Shown here one piece after another: positions 41,950 through 50,918 of a stretch of 56,641 nt of DNA (its first letter is position 1; every line of letters begins with the position of its first letter). Under the pieces are notes generated by a model that saw only the letters and a list, made by a program, of their open reading frames with translations, was not told the origin of the DNA and did no database searches. The stretch lies in contig JALEOD010000012.1 in the NCBI GenBank assembly GCA_022767345.1, forward strand, positions 1-56,641. The letters run 5' to 3'. Both the position numbers and the translations under genes were made by a program. This DNA is from Emergencia sp. GTDB taxonomy: Bacteria > Bacillota > Clostridia > Peptostreptococcales > Anaerovoracaceae.

Positions 41950-42966
41950 ATGGGTTTACTTTACGATTTGTCACAAAAATATAAAACGCTTTCCATCGTC
42001 GGCATGGCGAAGAATGCAGGAAAGACCACAGCACTCAACTATCTGATTGAGGAAGCTGACGATGAGGGGATTACCCTGGGCATTACTTCTACCGGCAGAG
42101 ACGGTGAAACTCAGGACTTAGTAACAGGAACCGAAAAACCAAAGGTATATCTTTACGAAGATACCATCGTGTCCGTTCCGACCCAGCTTTATGATTTGGC
42201 GGAAGCAGGACTTGAAATCGTAAAAAAATCAGATTACAGAACTTCTATCGGAGATTTGCTCCTCTGCAGAGTTGCTGACAGCGGCTATGTGCAGATTGCA
42301 GGACCTGTGGCAACTGCCCACACGAAGAAAATGTGCGAAGAAATGTTTGATATGGGATGTGAACTGATTCTCATCGATGGAGCCATCGACAGAAAGTCTA
42401 TTGCTTCACCGGAGACATCGGACGCAATTATCTTATCCACCGGCGCAGTTTTGTCCCGCAGCATGAAGAAAGTAATCGAAGATACGGCGCATATCATCGG
42501 CCTTTATAGTCTTCCTGAACTGGAGGAGTGCAGGGCAAGAACCCTTATTGCAGAACACATGGAGCTGGACAAGATTCTCCTCGTGAAAGGGGATAAGGTT
42601 GAAGCCCTGGATCTTGTAACAGGTCTTGGCGCAAGCCGGTTTATCGATGAAGCCATTGACGATGAAACGGATTATGTATATATTCCCGGCGCATTTACAA
42701 ACAGCGTAATTGCGGATATTAACCCAAATAAGCTGAAAAGAGTGCACTTCGTGCTCAAAGACCCGACCAAGATTTTCATCAATCAGATGGACTTCGGGAA
42801 ACTTCGCAAGAGAAGATTTCAGGTCAGCGTCATGAAGAACATCAAGGTTGCGGCGGTGACAGTCAACCCGATTGCGCCGAGCGGCTACTCTTTTGACCAC
42901 AAGGCACTGCGGGATGCAATGCAGGAAGCGCTGCCGGAAATCCCGGTGATTGACGTTAGAATATAA
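41950..42966 (+). CDS. kamB: KamB, P-loop protein of the lysine cluster
   Basis: The 338-residue protein occupies the position of kamB of lysine-fermenting bacteria. A P-loop is at residues about 18-25 (GMAKNAGKTTALN), followed by STGRDGETQD. A nucleotide-binding fold continues through LILIDGAIDRKS, which has a possible Walker B-like aspartate. Its biochemistry is not established; linkage to the AdoCbl-dependent aminomutase suggests cofactor delivery or enzyme reactivation. The ribosome binding site is weak (CAGGGATAG). kamC follows after 39 bp. Confidence 0.82.
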   Translation: MGLLYDLSQKYKTLSIVGMAKNAGKTTALNYLIEEADDEGITLGITSTGRDGETQDLVTGTEKPKVYLYEDTIVSVPTQLYDLAEAGLEIVKKSDYRTSIGDLLLCRVADSGYVQIAGPVATAHTKKMCEEMFDMGCELILIDGAIDRKSIASPETSDAIILSTGAVLSRSMKKVIEDTAHIIGLYSLPELEECRARTLIAEHMELDKILLVKGDKVEALDLVTGLGASRFIDEAIDDETDYVYIPGAFTNSVIADINPNKLKRVHFVLKDPTKIFINQMDFGKLRKRRFQVSVMKNIKVAAVTVNPIAPSGYSFDHKALRDAMQEALPEIPVIDVRI

Positions 42967-43005
42967 GCTAAGAATAAAGTTAGAAAACAAACAGAAGGAG
43001 GGTTT

Positions 43006-44649
43006 ATGAAACACGGTTCAAACAGGCGGCTTGCCAACGTGAAGACCAGGTCGGAAACAGGTCTTGACTATGTGATGCAGCAGATTGACCTAAATACCCC
43101 TTTTGGTAAAAATATATTAAAAGAAACCAAACCTTTTTTTCCGGGACAGGAAGAAGAACTGCGGGCCGAGCTTGACAAAGTTGAGCATATGATTGCCTTT
43201 GCGAAGGAAAATCAGCGTTCCGTGGAGATGCTTTCCGAAGCGTTCATGGAAGTTAAGGATGCGACATACACCATTGAACGGAGCAGCAGAAACGCACTTT
43301 CCGTAGTGGAACTTTACGAGATTAAGACGCTGCTTCTGATGATGAGAAAAATCAGCAAAATTTGTGCTGATACAGAAACCGAGGTTCCAAAAGAGTTTCT
43401 GCTGGAGCCTACTGAGGAACTTCTGGACGTGCTGGATCCCAGCGGAGACAGAATCAATACTTTCTATATCTATGATGAATTTTCCGAGAAACTGGCGCAG
43501 CTCAGAAAGGAAAAACACAGCATAGAAGTGTCAATCAGAAAGACGCAGAAGGCCAGAAAAGCAGAAATTCAGAAAGAATACGGCATCATTCTGACACCGA
43601 AGTTTGACTGTGCCGTATCAAAGACCGGCGGAGAGCTGGAAAAGTACAAAGCGGTGCCGGATCTGCAGCAGGTGGACGAAGATTACATGACAGTAACCTT
43701 TGCATTGAAGCCTGATGAAAAGATCTACGCACTGACGGAGCAGATGGAAAATCTGGTTACCGAAATCGAGGAGGAGGAAGCTGTCGTGAGACAGCAGCTT
43801 TCCTTAAAAATAGCTGAGTTTGCCGATGTGCTTCTGCGCAACTGCAGACGAATCGGCATGCTGGATGTGGCGCTTGGCAAAGCCCTTTACGCAATTAAAC
43901 ATAGCTGCGTAAAACCGGAAATCACAGATGAGCATATCATTGAGATTGTGGAAGGCAGACAGTCAAAGGTGGAAGATGTGCTGAACTCAAAAGGAAAGAC
44001 TTACTGTCCGGTCAGCATTTCCCTTTCTGACGGCGTTACCTGTATTACAGGCGCCAACATGGGCGGAAAGACCATTTCACTGAAGCTTTCCGGACTGGTG
44101 CCGATTCTGGCGCAGTATGGATTTTTCGTACCTTGTCAGCGTGCGAAAGTGGGACTTTCCAACTATATGCAGATTCTCATCGGTGACAGCCAGTCAGTAG
44201 AACGAGGACTTTCCAGTTTCGGAAGCGAAATGGAAGAACTCAAAGAAATTTTAGATAACAGCGAGGAACGTTCCCTGCTTCTCATCGACGAGATTGCCAG
44301 TGGAACCAATCCGATCGAGGGTCTGGCGCTGACCAGAAGCCTTGTGGATTACCTCAAAGACAAACCGTATATTACCCTCATGACTACGCATTTTGAGGCG
44401 GTGACCGAGGAAAACGGCGTCAAGAATATGCAGGTGAGAGGCCTTGCGGACGTTGACTTCCGTAAACTCGACAGCGAGCTCAAATATGCCAATAGGAAAG
44501 AGCGGATTAATATAATTTCCAAGTATATGGACTATCGTCTGTATATGGTGGAAAAACAGGGACAAATACCAAAAGACGCGTTAAATATCGCGAAGATGTT
44601 AGGCATCAATAAGGAAATTATTGATGGAGCACAAAAATATATAAAATAA
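43006..44649 (+). CDS. kamC: KamC, MutS-like ATPase of the lysine cluster
   Basis: The 547-residue protein ends in a MutS-type ATPase domain: Walker A GANMGGKTIS at about residue 352, Walker B LLLIDEIASGTNPIEG at about 425 and the TLMTTHFEAV sensor at about 460. The N-terminal half holds long helices, as in MutS lever/clamp domains, but there is no mismatch-recognition domain. Such MutS homologues sit next to lysine and ornithine aminomutases, and a role in aminomutase repair or reactivation has been suspected. It is co-transcribed with kamB and kamD (14-bp gap). DNA repair is unlikely in this setting. Confidence 0.85.
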   Translation: MKHGSNRRLANVKTRSETGLDYVMQQIDLNTPFGKNILKETKPFFPGQEEELRAELDKVEHMIAFAKENQRSVEMLSEAFMEVKDATYTIERSSRNALSVVELYEIKTLLLMMRKISKICADTETEVPKEFLLEPTEELLDVLDPSGDRINTFYIYDEFSEKLAQLRKEKHSIEVSIRKTQKARKAEIQKEYGIILTPKFDCAVSKTGGELEKYKAVPDLQQVDEDYMTVTFALKPDEKIYALTEQMENLVTEIEEEEAVVRQQLSLKIAEFADVLLRNCRRIGMLDVALGKALYAIKHSCVKPEITDEHIIEIVEGRQSKVEDVLNSKGKTYCPVSISLSDGVTCITGANMGGKTISLKLSGLVPILAQYGFFVPCQRAKVGLSNYMQILIGDSQSVERGLSSFGSEMEELKEILDNSEERSLLLIDEIASGTNPIEGLALTRSLVDYLKDKPYITLMTTHFEAVTEENGVKNMQVRGLADVDFRKLDSELKYANRKERINIISKYMDYRLYMVEKQGQIPKDALNIAKMLGINKEIIDGAQKYIK

Positions 44650-44663
44650 GGAGAGAGAAAAGG

Positions 44664-46217
44664 ATGAAAAGCAAATTAAACCTTGACCCAAAAGTAGTTG
44701 ACAGTGCTCGTCAGCATGCGGCAAACATTGCACACGACATGCAGGACTTCATTGACAGACACACTACTGTCAGCACAGAGAGAACCATTCTGAGACTTTT
44801 GGGAGTTGACGGTGTAGACGATGTTGACACACCGCTGCCAAACGTAGTAGTAGATCATCTGAAAGAAGCAGGCGCACTGGCTACAGGCGCAGCTTACTGG
44901 ATGGGTAATGCAATCGTACAGACCGGCAAAGCTCCGCAGGAAATCGCTGAGGAAATTGCTGCAGGCAAACTGGATATCACAAAACTTCCAACCTGCTCTC
45001 AGGCAGAAGCTGCAGAAGCATTAAAACCTGCAATCAAAGCTACTTTCGAAAGAATCGATGCACAGAAGGCAAAGCGTCAGGAATATCTTGACACCATCGG
45101 TGAAGGTTCCGAACCTTACATCTACGTAATCGTTGCTACAGGCAACATTTACGAAGACGTTATCCAGGCACAGGCTGCAGCAAGACAGGGCGCTGATATC
45201 ATCGCTGTAATCAGAACTACTGCACAGTCACTGCTTGACTATGTACCTTACGGTGCAACTACAGAAGGTTTCGGCGGTACATACGCTACACAGGAAAACT
45301 TCAGAATCATGAGAAAAGCACTGGACGAAGTTGGTGAAGAAGTTGGCAGATATATCAGACTCTGCAACTACTCCTCCGGCATGTGCATGCCTGAAATCGC
45401 TGCAATGGGCGCACTGGAAAGACTGGACGTTATGCTGAATGACGCCATCTACGGTATCCTGTTCAGAGACATCAACATGCAGAGAACACTGGTTGACCAG
45501 TTCATGTCCAGAGTTATCATCGGTTACTGCGGCATCATCTTCAACTCCGGTGAAGATAACTACCTGACAACTGACGATGCAATTGAAGCTGCTCATACAG
45601 TAACTGCTTCCCAGTTCATCAACGAACAGTTCGCAGTACTTGCTAACATTCCGGAAAATCAGATGGGTCTGGGTCATGCATTTGAAATGGATCCTTCCAC
45701 TGAGGACGGCTTCCTCCTTGAACTGTCTCAGGCACAGATGGCAAGAGAAATCTTCCCGAATGCAAGACTGAAATACATGCCTCCTACAAAGTTTATGACA
45801 GGCAACATTTTCAGAGGCCACCTGCAGGATGCACTGTTCAACCTGGTAACTGTATGGACGCATCAGTCCTTACTGCTGACCGGTATGCTGACAGAAGCAA
45901 TCCATACACCGCTGATGCAGGACAGATATCTGTCCATCGAAAATGCACGTTACATCTTCAATAACTGCAGACACATCGGTGACGAAGTTGAATTCAAGGA
46001 AGACGGTATCATTCAGAAGAGAGCACAGGAAGTTCTGGGCAAAGCAGACGCGCTCCTTGCTGAAGTAGAAAAAGAAGGTCTCTTCTCCACAATCGAAAAG
46101 GGTATCTTCGGCGGCGTAAAACGTCCGTTTGACGGTGGTCACGGTCTGGAAGGCGTTTCCACTAAGGGTGAAAACTACTTCAATCCGTTTATCGAATTGT
46201 TTATGGATCATGAATAA
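44664..46217 (+). CDS. kamD: Beta-lysine 5,6-aminomutase alpha subunit
   Basis: The 517-residue large subunit of the AdoCbl- and PLP-dependent mutase moves the terminal amino group of L-beta-lysine (or D-lysine) from C6 to C5, giving 3,5-diaminohexanoate. Sequence typical of KamD includes KSKLNLDPKVVDSARQHAAN at the start and the TIM-barrel core (PYIYVIVATGNIYEDVIQAQ; ADIIAVIRTTAQSLLDYVPY; LKYMPPTKFMTGNIFRGHLQ). Its length agrees with the family (about 515). It is followed 17 bp later by the beta subunit. A good AAGGAGAGAG ribosome binding site is present. Confidence 0.97.
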   Translation: MKSKLNLDPKVVDSARQHAANIAHDMQDFIDRHTTVSTERTILRLLGVDGVDDVDTPLPNVVVDHLKEAGALATGAAYWMGNAIVQTGKAPQEIAEEIAAGKLDITKLPTCSQAEAAEALKPAIKATFERIDAQKAKRQEYLDTIGEGSEPYIYVIVATGNIYEDVIQAQAAARQGADIIAVIRTTAQSLLDYVPYGATTEGFGGTYATQENFRIMRKALDEVGEEVGRYIRLCNYSSGMCMPEIAAMGALERLDVMLNDAIYGILFRDINMQRTLVDQFMSRVIIGYCGIIFNSGEDNYLTTDDAIEAAHTVTASQFINEQFAVLANIPENQMGLGHAFEMDPSTEDGFLLELSQAQMAREIFPNARLKYMPPTKFMTGNIFRGHLQDALFNLVTVWTHQSLLLTGMLTEAIHTPLMQDRYLSIENARYIFNNCRHIGDEVEFKEDGIIQKRAQEVLGKADALLAEVEKEGLFSTIEKGIFGGVKRPFDGGHGLEGVSTKGENYFNPFIELFMDHE

Positions 46218-46234
46218 TAAGGAGGTGCAAGGTC

Positions 46235-47029
46235 ATGACAACAGAATGCAAAGCAACTAGCAGTGTAGATTTAACATGCGTAAAGCCTTACGGCGACGCA
46301 CTTAACGACGGTAAAGTTCAGTTAGCCTTCACTCTTCCTGTACCTTACGGTGAAGAAGCTGAAGAATGCGCAAAACAGTATGCAAAGAAATTAGGTTTGG
46401 CTGAGCCAAACGTAGCTTACTACTGCGAACTGACAACCGGATATACATTCTTTAACATTTACGGCTCCGCTCAGCCGACGATCGATTATACAGCAATCAA
46501 CGTACCTAAGGTTGAAGGTACTGTAATGGATCGTGTTGAATGCGGCGAATGGATCGGCGAACACATCGGCAGAGATATCACCGTAGTAGGTGCTTCCATC
46601 GAATCCGATGCACATACCGTAGGTATCGACGCTATCATCCAGATGAAGGGCTTCCACGGTCACTTCGGTCTGGAAAGATTTAAGAATGTTGTTCCTTACA
46701 ACATGGGTTCCCAGGTTCCTTGCGAACAGTTAATCGCAAAAGCAAAGGAAGTAAACGCTGACGCTATCCTGGTATCCCAGACTGTAACACAGAAAGACAT
46801 CCACATCCAGCAGCTGACCAAGATGGTTGAACTGATGGAAGCAGAAGGTCTGCGTGACAAAATCATCCTGACCTGCGGCGGACCTAGAATTTCCCACGAA
46901 CTGGCTCAGGAATTAGGTTACGATGCCGGTTTCGGTCCTGGAAAATATGCAGAACATGTTATGTCCTACATTATGCAGGAAGTGGAAAAGAGAGGCTGGC
47001 AGGACAAGGCAAATATTGCTGACCGCTAA
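46235..47029 (+). CDS. kamE: Beta-lysine 5,6-aminomutase beta subunit
   Basis: The 264-residue small subunit binds adenosylcobalamin base-off/His-on. The B12 motif DxHxxG is DAHTVG at residues 125-130, with SQT and the CGGPRISHELAQELGYDAGF loop further on. K138 in QMKG lies 11 residues after the cobalt-binding H127, matching the H133/K144 spacing of the clostridial enzyme, in which that lysine forms the PLP imine. All key residues are present. The start follows an ideal AAGGAGGTG. After the stop comes a 184-bp gap with small hairpins (AAGTGC/GCACTT at about 47046-47070) before the CoA-transferase genes. Confidence 0.97.
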   Translation: MTTECKATSSVDLTCVKPYGDALNDGKVQLAFTLPVPYGEEAEECAKQYAKKLGLAEPNVAYYCELTTGYTFFNIYGSAQPTIDYTAINVPKVEGTVMDRVECGEWIGEHIGRDITVVGASIESDAHTVGIDAIIQMKGFHGHFGLERFKNVVPYNMGSQVPCEQLIAKAKEVNADAILVSQTVTQKDIHIQQLTKMVELMEAEGLRDKIILTCGGPRISHELAQELGYDAGFGPGKYAEHVMSYIMQEVEKRGWQDKANIADR

Positions 47030-47213
47030 ATCATAATCAGAACACAAGTGCGTTTCGGGCGTCTGCACTTTTAAGGGCAGCGCCCATTCTCACATGGAGA
47101 CTTCATGTTCTGCGGACGAGATTGCCTCTTGCAAGATGGACGCATTTGGTGTATGATTTTCTTAGTAAAGTTTATTCAATAAAACTAAAATGAAATAGAA
47201 AGGTTGATTTGCA

Positions 47214-47939
47214 ATGATTAACAAAATTATGACTGCTGACGAAGCAGTTGCAGGCGTTAAAGACGGTATGACCATCATGGTCGGCGGCTTTTTGGCAACC
47301 GGTTCTCCGGAAGTTATCATGGACGCATTAGTAAGAAAAGGCGTAAAACATCTGACTGTTATCGGTAACGACGGTGGTCTTGATGCTGGACAGCCTGCCG
47401 GCGAATTTGCAGGAAAGACTGCAAGAGGTATCGGTAAGCTCTTAGAAAACCACATGGTAGATCATCTGATCGCATCCCATATCGGTGTAAACCCTAAAAT
47501 CAACGAACAGATCGCTGAAGGTACTCTGAAATATACACTGGTTCCACAGGGAACTCTGGCTGAAAAGATCAGAGCAGCAGCTTATGGTCTTGGCGGCGTA
47601 CTGACTCCGACCGGCGTAGCGACACCGATGGAGACTGAGCTTGATGAGCTGGGCAGAGAGAAGAAGGTAATGGAAATCGAAGGAAAGAAGTACCTGTTTG
47701 AAATGCCTCTCTACGCAGACTACGCATTCATCAGACCGAGCGTTGCAGATAAGTTTGGTAACTACTACTGCTCCAAAGCTACGAAGAACTTTAACTATGT
47801 AATGGCAGGCGCTGCAAAGCACACTATCATTGCACCTGAAAAGATTGTTGAAGTTGGCGAAATCGATCCGGATTATTTCGCTGTAGCAGGCGTACTGGTA
47901 GAATCTATTGTGGAAGGAGAAAAGAAATGGCAGATTTAA
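47214..47939 (+). CDS. atoD: CoA-transferase alpha subunit (AtoD-like)
   Basis: The 241-residue protein is the alpha subunit of a class I CoA-transferase. Motifs are VGGFLATGSPEVIMDALVRK, DGGLDAGQPAGEFAGKTARG and PQGTLAEKIRAAAYGLGGVL. In lysine fermentation the corresponding enzyme moves CoA from butyryl-CoA to acetoacetate and regenerates acetoacetyl-CoA. It is followed directly, with a 13-bp overlap, by the beta subunit. Substrate assignment rests on gene context. The ribosome binding site is GAAAGGTTG. Confidence 0.92.
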   Translation: MINKIMTADEAVAGVKDGMTIMVGGFLATGSPEVIMDALVRKGVKHLTVIGNDGGLDAGQPAGEFAGKTARGIGKLLENHMVDHLIASHIGVNPKINEQIAEGTLKYTLVPQGTLAEKIRAAAYGLGGVLTPTGVATPMETELDELGREKKVMEIEGKKYLFEMPLYADYAFIRPSVADKFGNYYCSKATKNFNYVMAGAAKHTIIAPEKIVEVGEIDPDYFAVAGVLVESIVEGEKKWQI

Positions 47940-48583
47940 AGACAAGAATCGCGAAGAGATGCGCGAAAGAATTCAAAGATGGAGATTTTATCAATCTGGG
48001 AATCGGTCTGCCGACAATGGTTGCTGACTACCTTCCTGATGATATTATGGTAACCTGCCACTCCGAAAACGGTTTTGCCGGTATTGACGCTGTTGCAGAC
48101 GCTTCCAATCTGGATGTGGATATCATCAACTCCGGCGGTACTTATGTAACTGCTGTTGACAGAGTTAAATATTTTGATACTGCTGAGTCTTTCGGTCTTG
48201 TTAGAGGCGGTCACGTAAGAGCTACAGTACTGGGCGCAATGCAGGTTGCTGAAAACGGTGACCTGGCTAACTGGATTGTACCTGGAAAGAAAGTTGCCGG
48301 CATGGGCGGCGCTATGGACCTTTGCGCAGGTTGTCCTGAAGTCATCATCGTTATGCTGCACACCCAGAAAGGCAACCACAAGATCTTAGAAAAATGCACA
48401 CTGCCTTTAACTGCAGAAAAATGTGTCAGCAAGATCATCACTGAGATGGGCGTTATGGAAGTCAGAGAAGACGGTATCTGGGTAGTAGAACTGCACCCGG
48501 ATTTCACAAAGGAAGACATCCAGGCAGCAACAGGCTGCACACTCCACTTCGATCCTGATATGAAGGTAATGGAAGAGGAATAA
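47927..48583 (+). CDS. atoA: CoA-transferase beta subunit (AtoA-like)
   Basis: The 218-residue beta subunit carries the catalytic glutamate that forms the glutamyl-CoA thioester, in the SENG motif (E47 of HSENGFAGIDAV). Further typical segments are NLGIGLPTMVADYLPDD, FDTAESFGLVRGGHVRATVL and GAMDLCAGCPEVIIVMLHTQ. The start codon lies within the end of the alpha gene, so both are made in equal amounts. With kal it would close the pathway from 3-aminobutyryl-CoA through crotonyl-CoA and butyryl-CoA to butyrate; butyryl-CoA dehydrogenase is not in the window. Confidence 0.94.
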   Translation: MADLKTRIAKRCAKEFKDGDFINLGIGLPTMVADYLPDDIMVTCHSENGFAGIDAVADASNLDVDIINSGGTYVTAVDRVKYFDTAESFGLVRGGHVRATVLGAMQVAENGDLANWIVPGKKVAGMGGAMDLCAGCPEVIIVMLHTQKGNHKILEKCTLPLTAEKCVSKIITEMGVMEVREDGIWVVELHPDFTKEDIQAATGCTLHFDPDMKVMEEE

Positions 48584-48616
48584 ACTCCGGAAAGGATGAA
48601 AATCTGATTTAGGATA

Positions 48617-48655
48617 TCGAGAGGGGACCCGCATGCGGATCTCCTCTTTGTTAGG
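48617..48655 (+). terminator. Terminator of the kam/ato operon
   Basis: GAGGGGACCCGCATGCGGATCTCCTC folds into a long stem with two mismatches, followed by TTTGTT. Confidence 0.7.
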
Positions 48656-48664
48656 TAAAAAGCT

Positions 48665-49573
48665 ATGAAAAATCATTTAAACAAAGGTTATCTCTATGTA
48701 TTTGCCGCTGGCTGTCTTTGGGGAACCCTTGGCCTTTTTGTCAATCTCCTTGGAAATTACGGTATTTCCGGAGGCACAGTAGTATTTCTGCGTATGACAA
48801 CCGCGACCCTTTGGATTGTACCATTTATGCTTTTGACCGGCGGCACAAAGCTGTTTCGCATTGACAGAAAAGGATTGCTGCTTTGTGTGGTTTTAGGTGT
48901 AATCTGTCAGGCGCTGTTTAATTATTCTTATACTGAGGCGATCAATCACATCGGTGTCGCGACGGCGGCTGTACTGCTTTACACATCTCCGGTCTTTGTC
49001 AGCATCATGAGCCGGATTTTCTTTCGGGAGGCAATTGGGATACGAAAGGTCGCAGGACTTATTGTCAATGTAATCGGATGCGCCCTTACGGTGACCGGCG
49101 GTAATTTCACCGGCGTTACAATCGGATATGGCGTACTCATTGGAATTGCGGCAGGATTTTTGTATTCTCTCATGACAATTTTCGGAACCATCGCCAAGGA
49201 TTACGACACGACTACCGTGACCTTTTACAGCTTTCTGTTTGCGGCCATTGCTATGGGAATTACCGCAAATCCATGGTCGGAAGTCGCCTCGGCAGGTTCA
49301 CCTGCATTCTTTGCGACTGCCTTTGCTTATGGGCTGATTACAGCCGTCATGGCATACTTTATCTATATGAAAGGTCTTTCAATGAATCTGGAAACTTCTA
49401 AGGTGCCGGTCATCGCTTCTGTAGAAACCATTGTGGCGGCGGTCATTGGCTTTGCGGTGTTCCAGGAGGATTTATCCCTGTGGAAACTGACAGGTATCAT
49501 CCTGGTATTGGCATCCATTGGAATCATGAATCTGGGCGCTGCAGGAAAAGACGCGTCCGAAGAAAAGAATTAA
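48665..49573 (+). CDS. EamA/DMT-family transporter
   Basis: The 302-residue integral membrane protein has about ten predicted helices in two EamA repeats: GCLWGTLGLFVNLLGNYGIS in the first (residues about 10-135) and GVLIGIAAGFLYSLMTIFGT in the second (about 150-290). Members of the drug/metabolite transporter superfamily export metabolites or amino acids. Its position directly after the lysine cluster makes uptake or export of a pathway compound possible, but the family's known role is mostly efflux. It may instead be independent: a terminator lies between it and atoA. Confidence 0.85.
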   Translation: MKNHLNKGYLYVFAAGCLWGTLGLFVNLLGNYGISGGTVVFLRMTTATLWIVPFMLLTGGTKLFRIDRKGLLLCVVLGVICQALFNYSYTEAINHIGVATAAVLLYTSPVFVSIMSRIFFREAIGIRKVAGLIVNVIGCALTVTGGNFTGVTIGYGVLIGIAAGFLYSLMTIFGTIAKDYDTTTVTFYSFLFAAIAMGITANPWSEVASAGSPAFFATAFAYGLITAVMAYFIYMKGLSMNLETSKVPVIASVETIVAAVIGFAVFQEDLSLWKLTGIILVLASIGIMNLGAAGKDASEEKN

Positions 49574-49593
49574 AAAACAATTGAAACAACGAA

Positions 49594-49625
49594 AAAACAC
49601 CTGTCAGCGCAGGTGTTTTTCTATT
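49594..49625. terminator. Shared terminator of EamA gene and alaX
   Basis: AAAACACCTG (49594-49603) pairs with CAGGTGTTTT (49610-49619). T/A tails lie on both sides. The stop codon of the convergent alaX (49604-49606) is in the loop. Confidence 0.85.
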
Positions 49626-50809
49626 AGATCTATAAATGTGTCCACATAATCCGCCTTGGAGAAAATCGCTCTGGCGGAAGTTTTGTTTCCTCCGCCTTTG
49701 CCGCCATAGATGTGGGCATTTTCTTTTACCAGTTTGCCGCAGTCGTGTTTGTCTGAAAACAGCAGCACAGTGTTGGACGGCTGATGTACAAGAAATGCGA
49801 TGGTAGGAATACAGCCGGTCAGGTTTCTGCCAATATCCAATATATCGTTAATAGACAATTTATCGTACTTTCTGACAAAAGCAGGGGCAATCTGCGCTTT
49901 TATATCTTCTGTTTCGCGGCTGATGATCCATTTCTTCAGATGGTAAAGCTCATCGCGGACTCCCTTGTTTTTTTCCTGTTGGGAGGTAAACTTGTCCAGC
50001 AGGTCGGCCGTACCGGCGGACAATTTGTTTTCCAGTGTGGTAAGTACATCGAAGCGGCTCTGATACTGACAGAAAGCACGCTTGCCTGCCTCAAAATAAA
50101 TACGGTACATGCCTTTGTTTGACTCCACCTTGTAGATTTTTAACATGCCTACCTGGCCGGCGGTACTTGGGTGGGTGCCGCAGCAGGCGACACAGTCGGC
50201 GGGATTTTCCACATTTCCTACGCAGACGATGGTGATGTCTTCATCGAAAGCGAGGGCTTTGCGCAGGGGCAGATGTTCGGCTTCTGCTCTGTCATCAAAG
50301 TGGCGGGTGATAACAGGGAGGTTCTGCCAGATGACTTCGTTAGTGGCAAGTTCTGCCTCTTTTGCCATTTCCCAAGTAACTTTATCATATGCGGGATTTT
50401 CCTCCAGACTGATGTCGATGGTCATATAATCGTCGCCCATATGAAAACCGCGGTTGACGCCGCCAAAGAGCTCAAAGAATTTTCCGGACAGGATATGCTC
50501 TCCGCAGTGCCTCTGCATGTTGTCAAATCTATGCTGCCAATCTATTGAAATATCTACTTCATCGCCTATCGACAATGTACTCTCCTTTTCGACACAGCAG
50601 TGATAGATATGGTCTTTTTCCTCATAGACGTGTGTGACTGTCAGAGTTCCGATGGTGCCGATATCGCTGCTTTGACCGCCGCCTTCAGGGAAAAAGATAG
50701 TCTGATTGAGGACTGCAATCAGACCCTTTTCTGATGGGATAAGATCTGTAATGACTGCTCTGGCGTTTTTTTGGTATACATCTTCCTTAAATAATCTTCT
50801 CGTTTTCAT
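49604..50809 (-). CDS. alaX: Alanyl-tRNA editing protein, long AlaX type
   Basis: A 401-residue trans-editing protein related to the alanyl-tRNA synthetase editing domain; it hydrolyses Ser- or Gly-tRNAAla. The zinc motif is HCGEHILSG (HxxxH near residue 101) and CCGTHPS (CxxxH near 208). The FFPEGGGQSSD segment is the usual N-terminal signature. A coiled-coil region (about 255-300) is followed by a DHHA1-like C-terminal domain (SDKHDCGKLVKENAHIYGGK with GGGNKTSARA). All expected motifs are present. The start follows AAGGAGTGC. It converges on the EamA gene and shares its terminator. Confidence 0.93.
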   Translation of the reverse strand: MKTRRLFKEDVYQKNARAVITDLIPSEKGLIAVLNQTIFFPEGGGQSSDIGTIGTLTVTHVYEEKDHIYHCCVEKESTLSIGDEVDISIDWQHRFDNMQRHCGEHILSGKFFELFGGVNRGFHMGDDYMTIDISLEENPAYDKVTWEMAKEAELATNEVIWQNLPVITRHFDDRAEAEHLPLRKALAFDEDITIVCVGNVENPADCVACCGTHPSTAGQVGMLKIYKVESNKGMYRIYFEAGKRAFCQYQSRFDVLTTLENKLSAGTADLLDKFTSQQEKNKGVRDELYHLKKWIISRETEDIKAQIAPAFVRKYDKLSINDILDIGRNLTGCIPTIAFLVHQPSNTVLLFSDKHDCGKLVKENAHIYGGKGGGNKTSARAIFSKADYVDTFIDLIEKHLR

Positions 50810-50918
50810 AATGCACTCCTTTTTCTTCTCCTCAGTATACCACAGCTTTAGGCAGAAAACATCTACATGATTTCACTTTTTCATTCATATATTGAAAAAA
50901 GAAGGAAGGAGAGAGAAT

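Noticed and set aside
47030-47213. Riboswitch between kamE and atoD
   Set aside because: Only short hairpins (AAGTGC/GCACTT, GGGC/GCCC) are present; no conserved core or alternative pairing could be made out.
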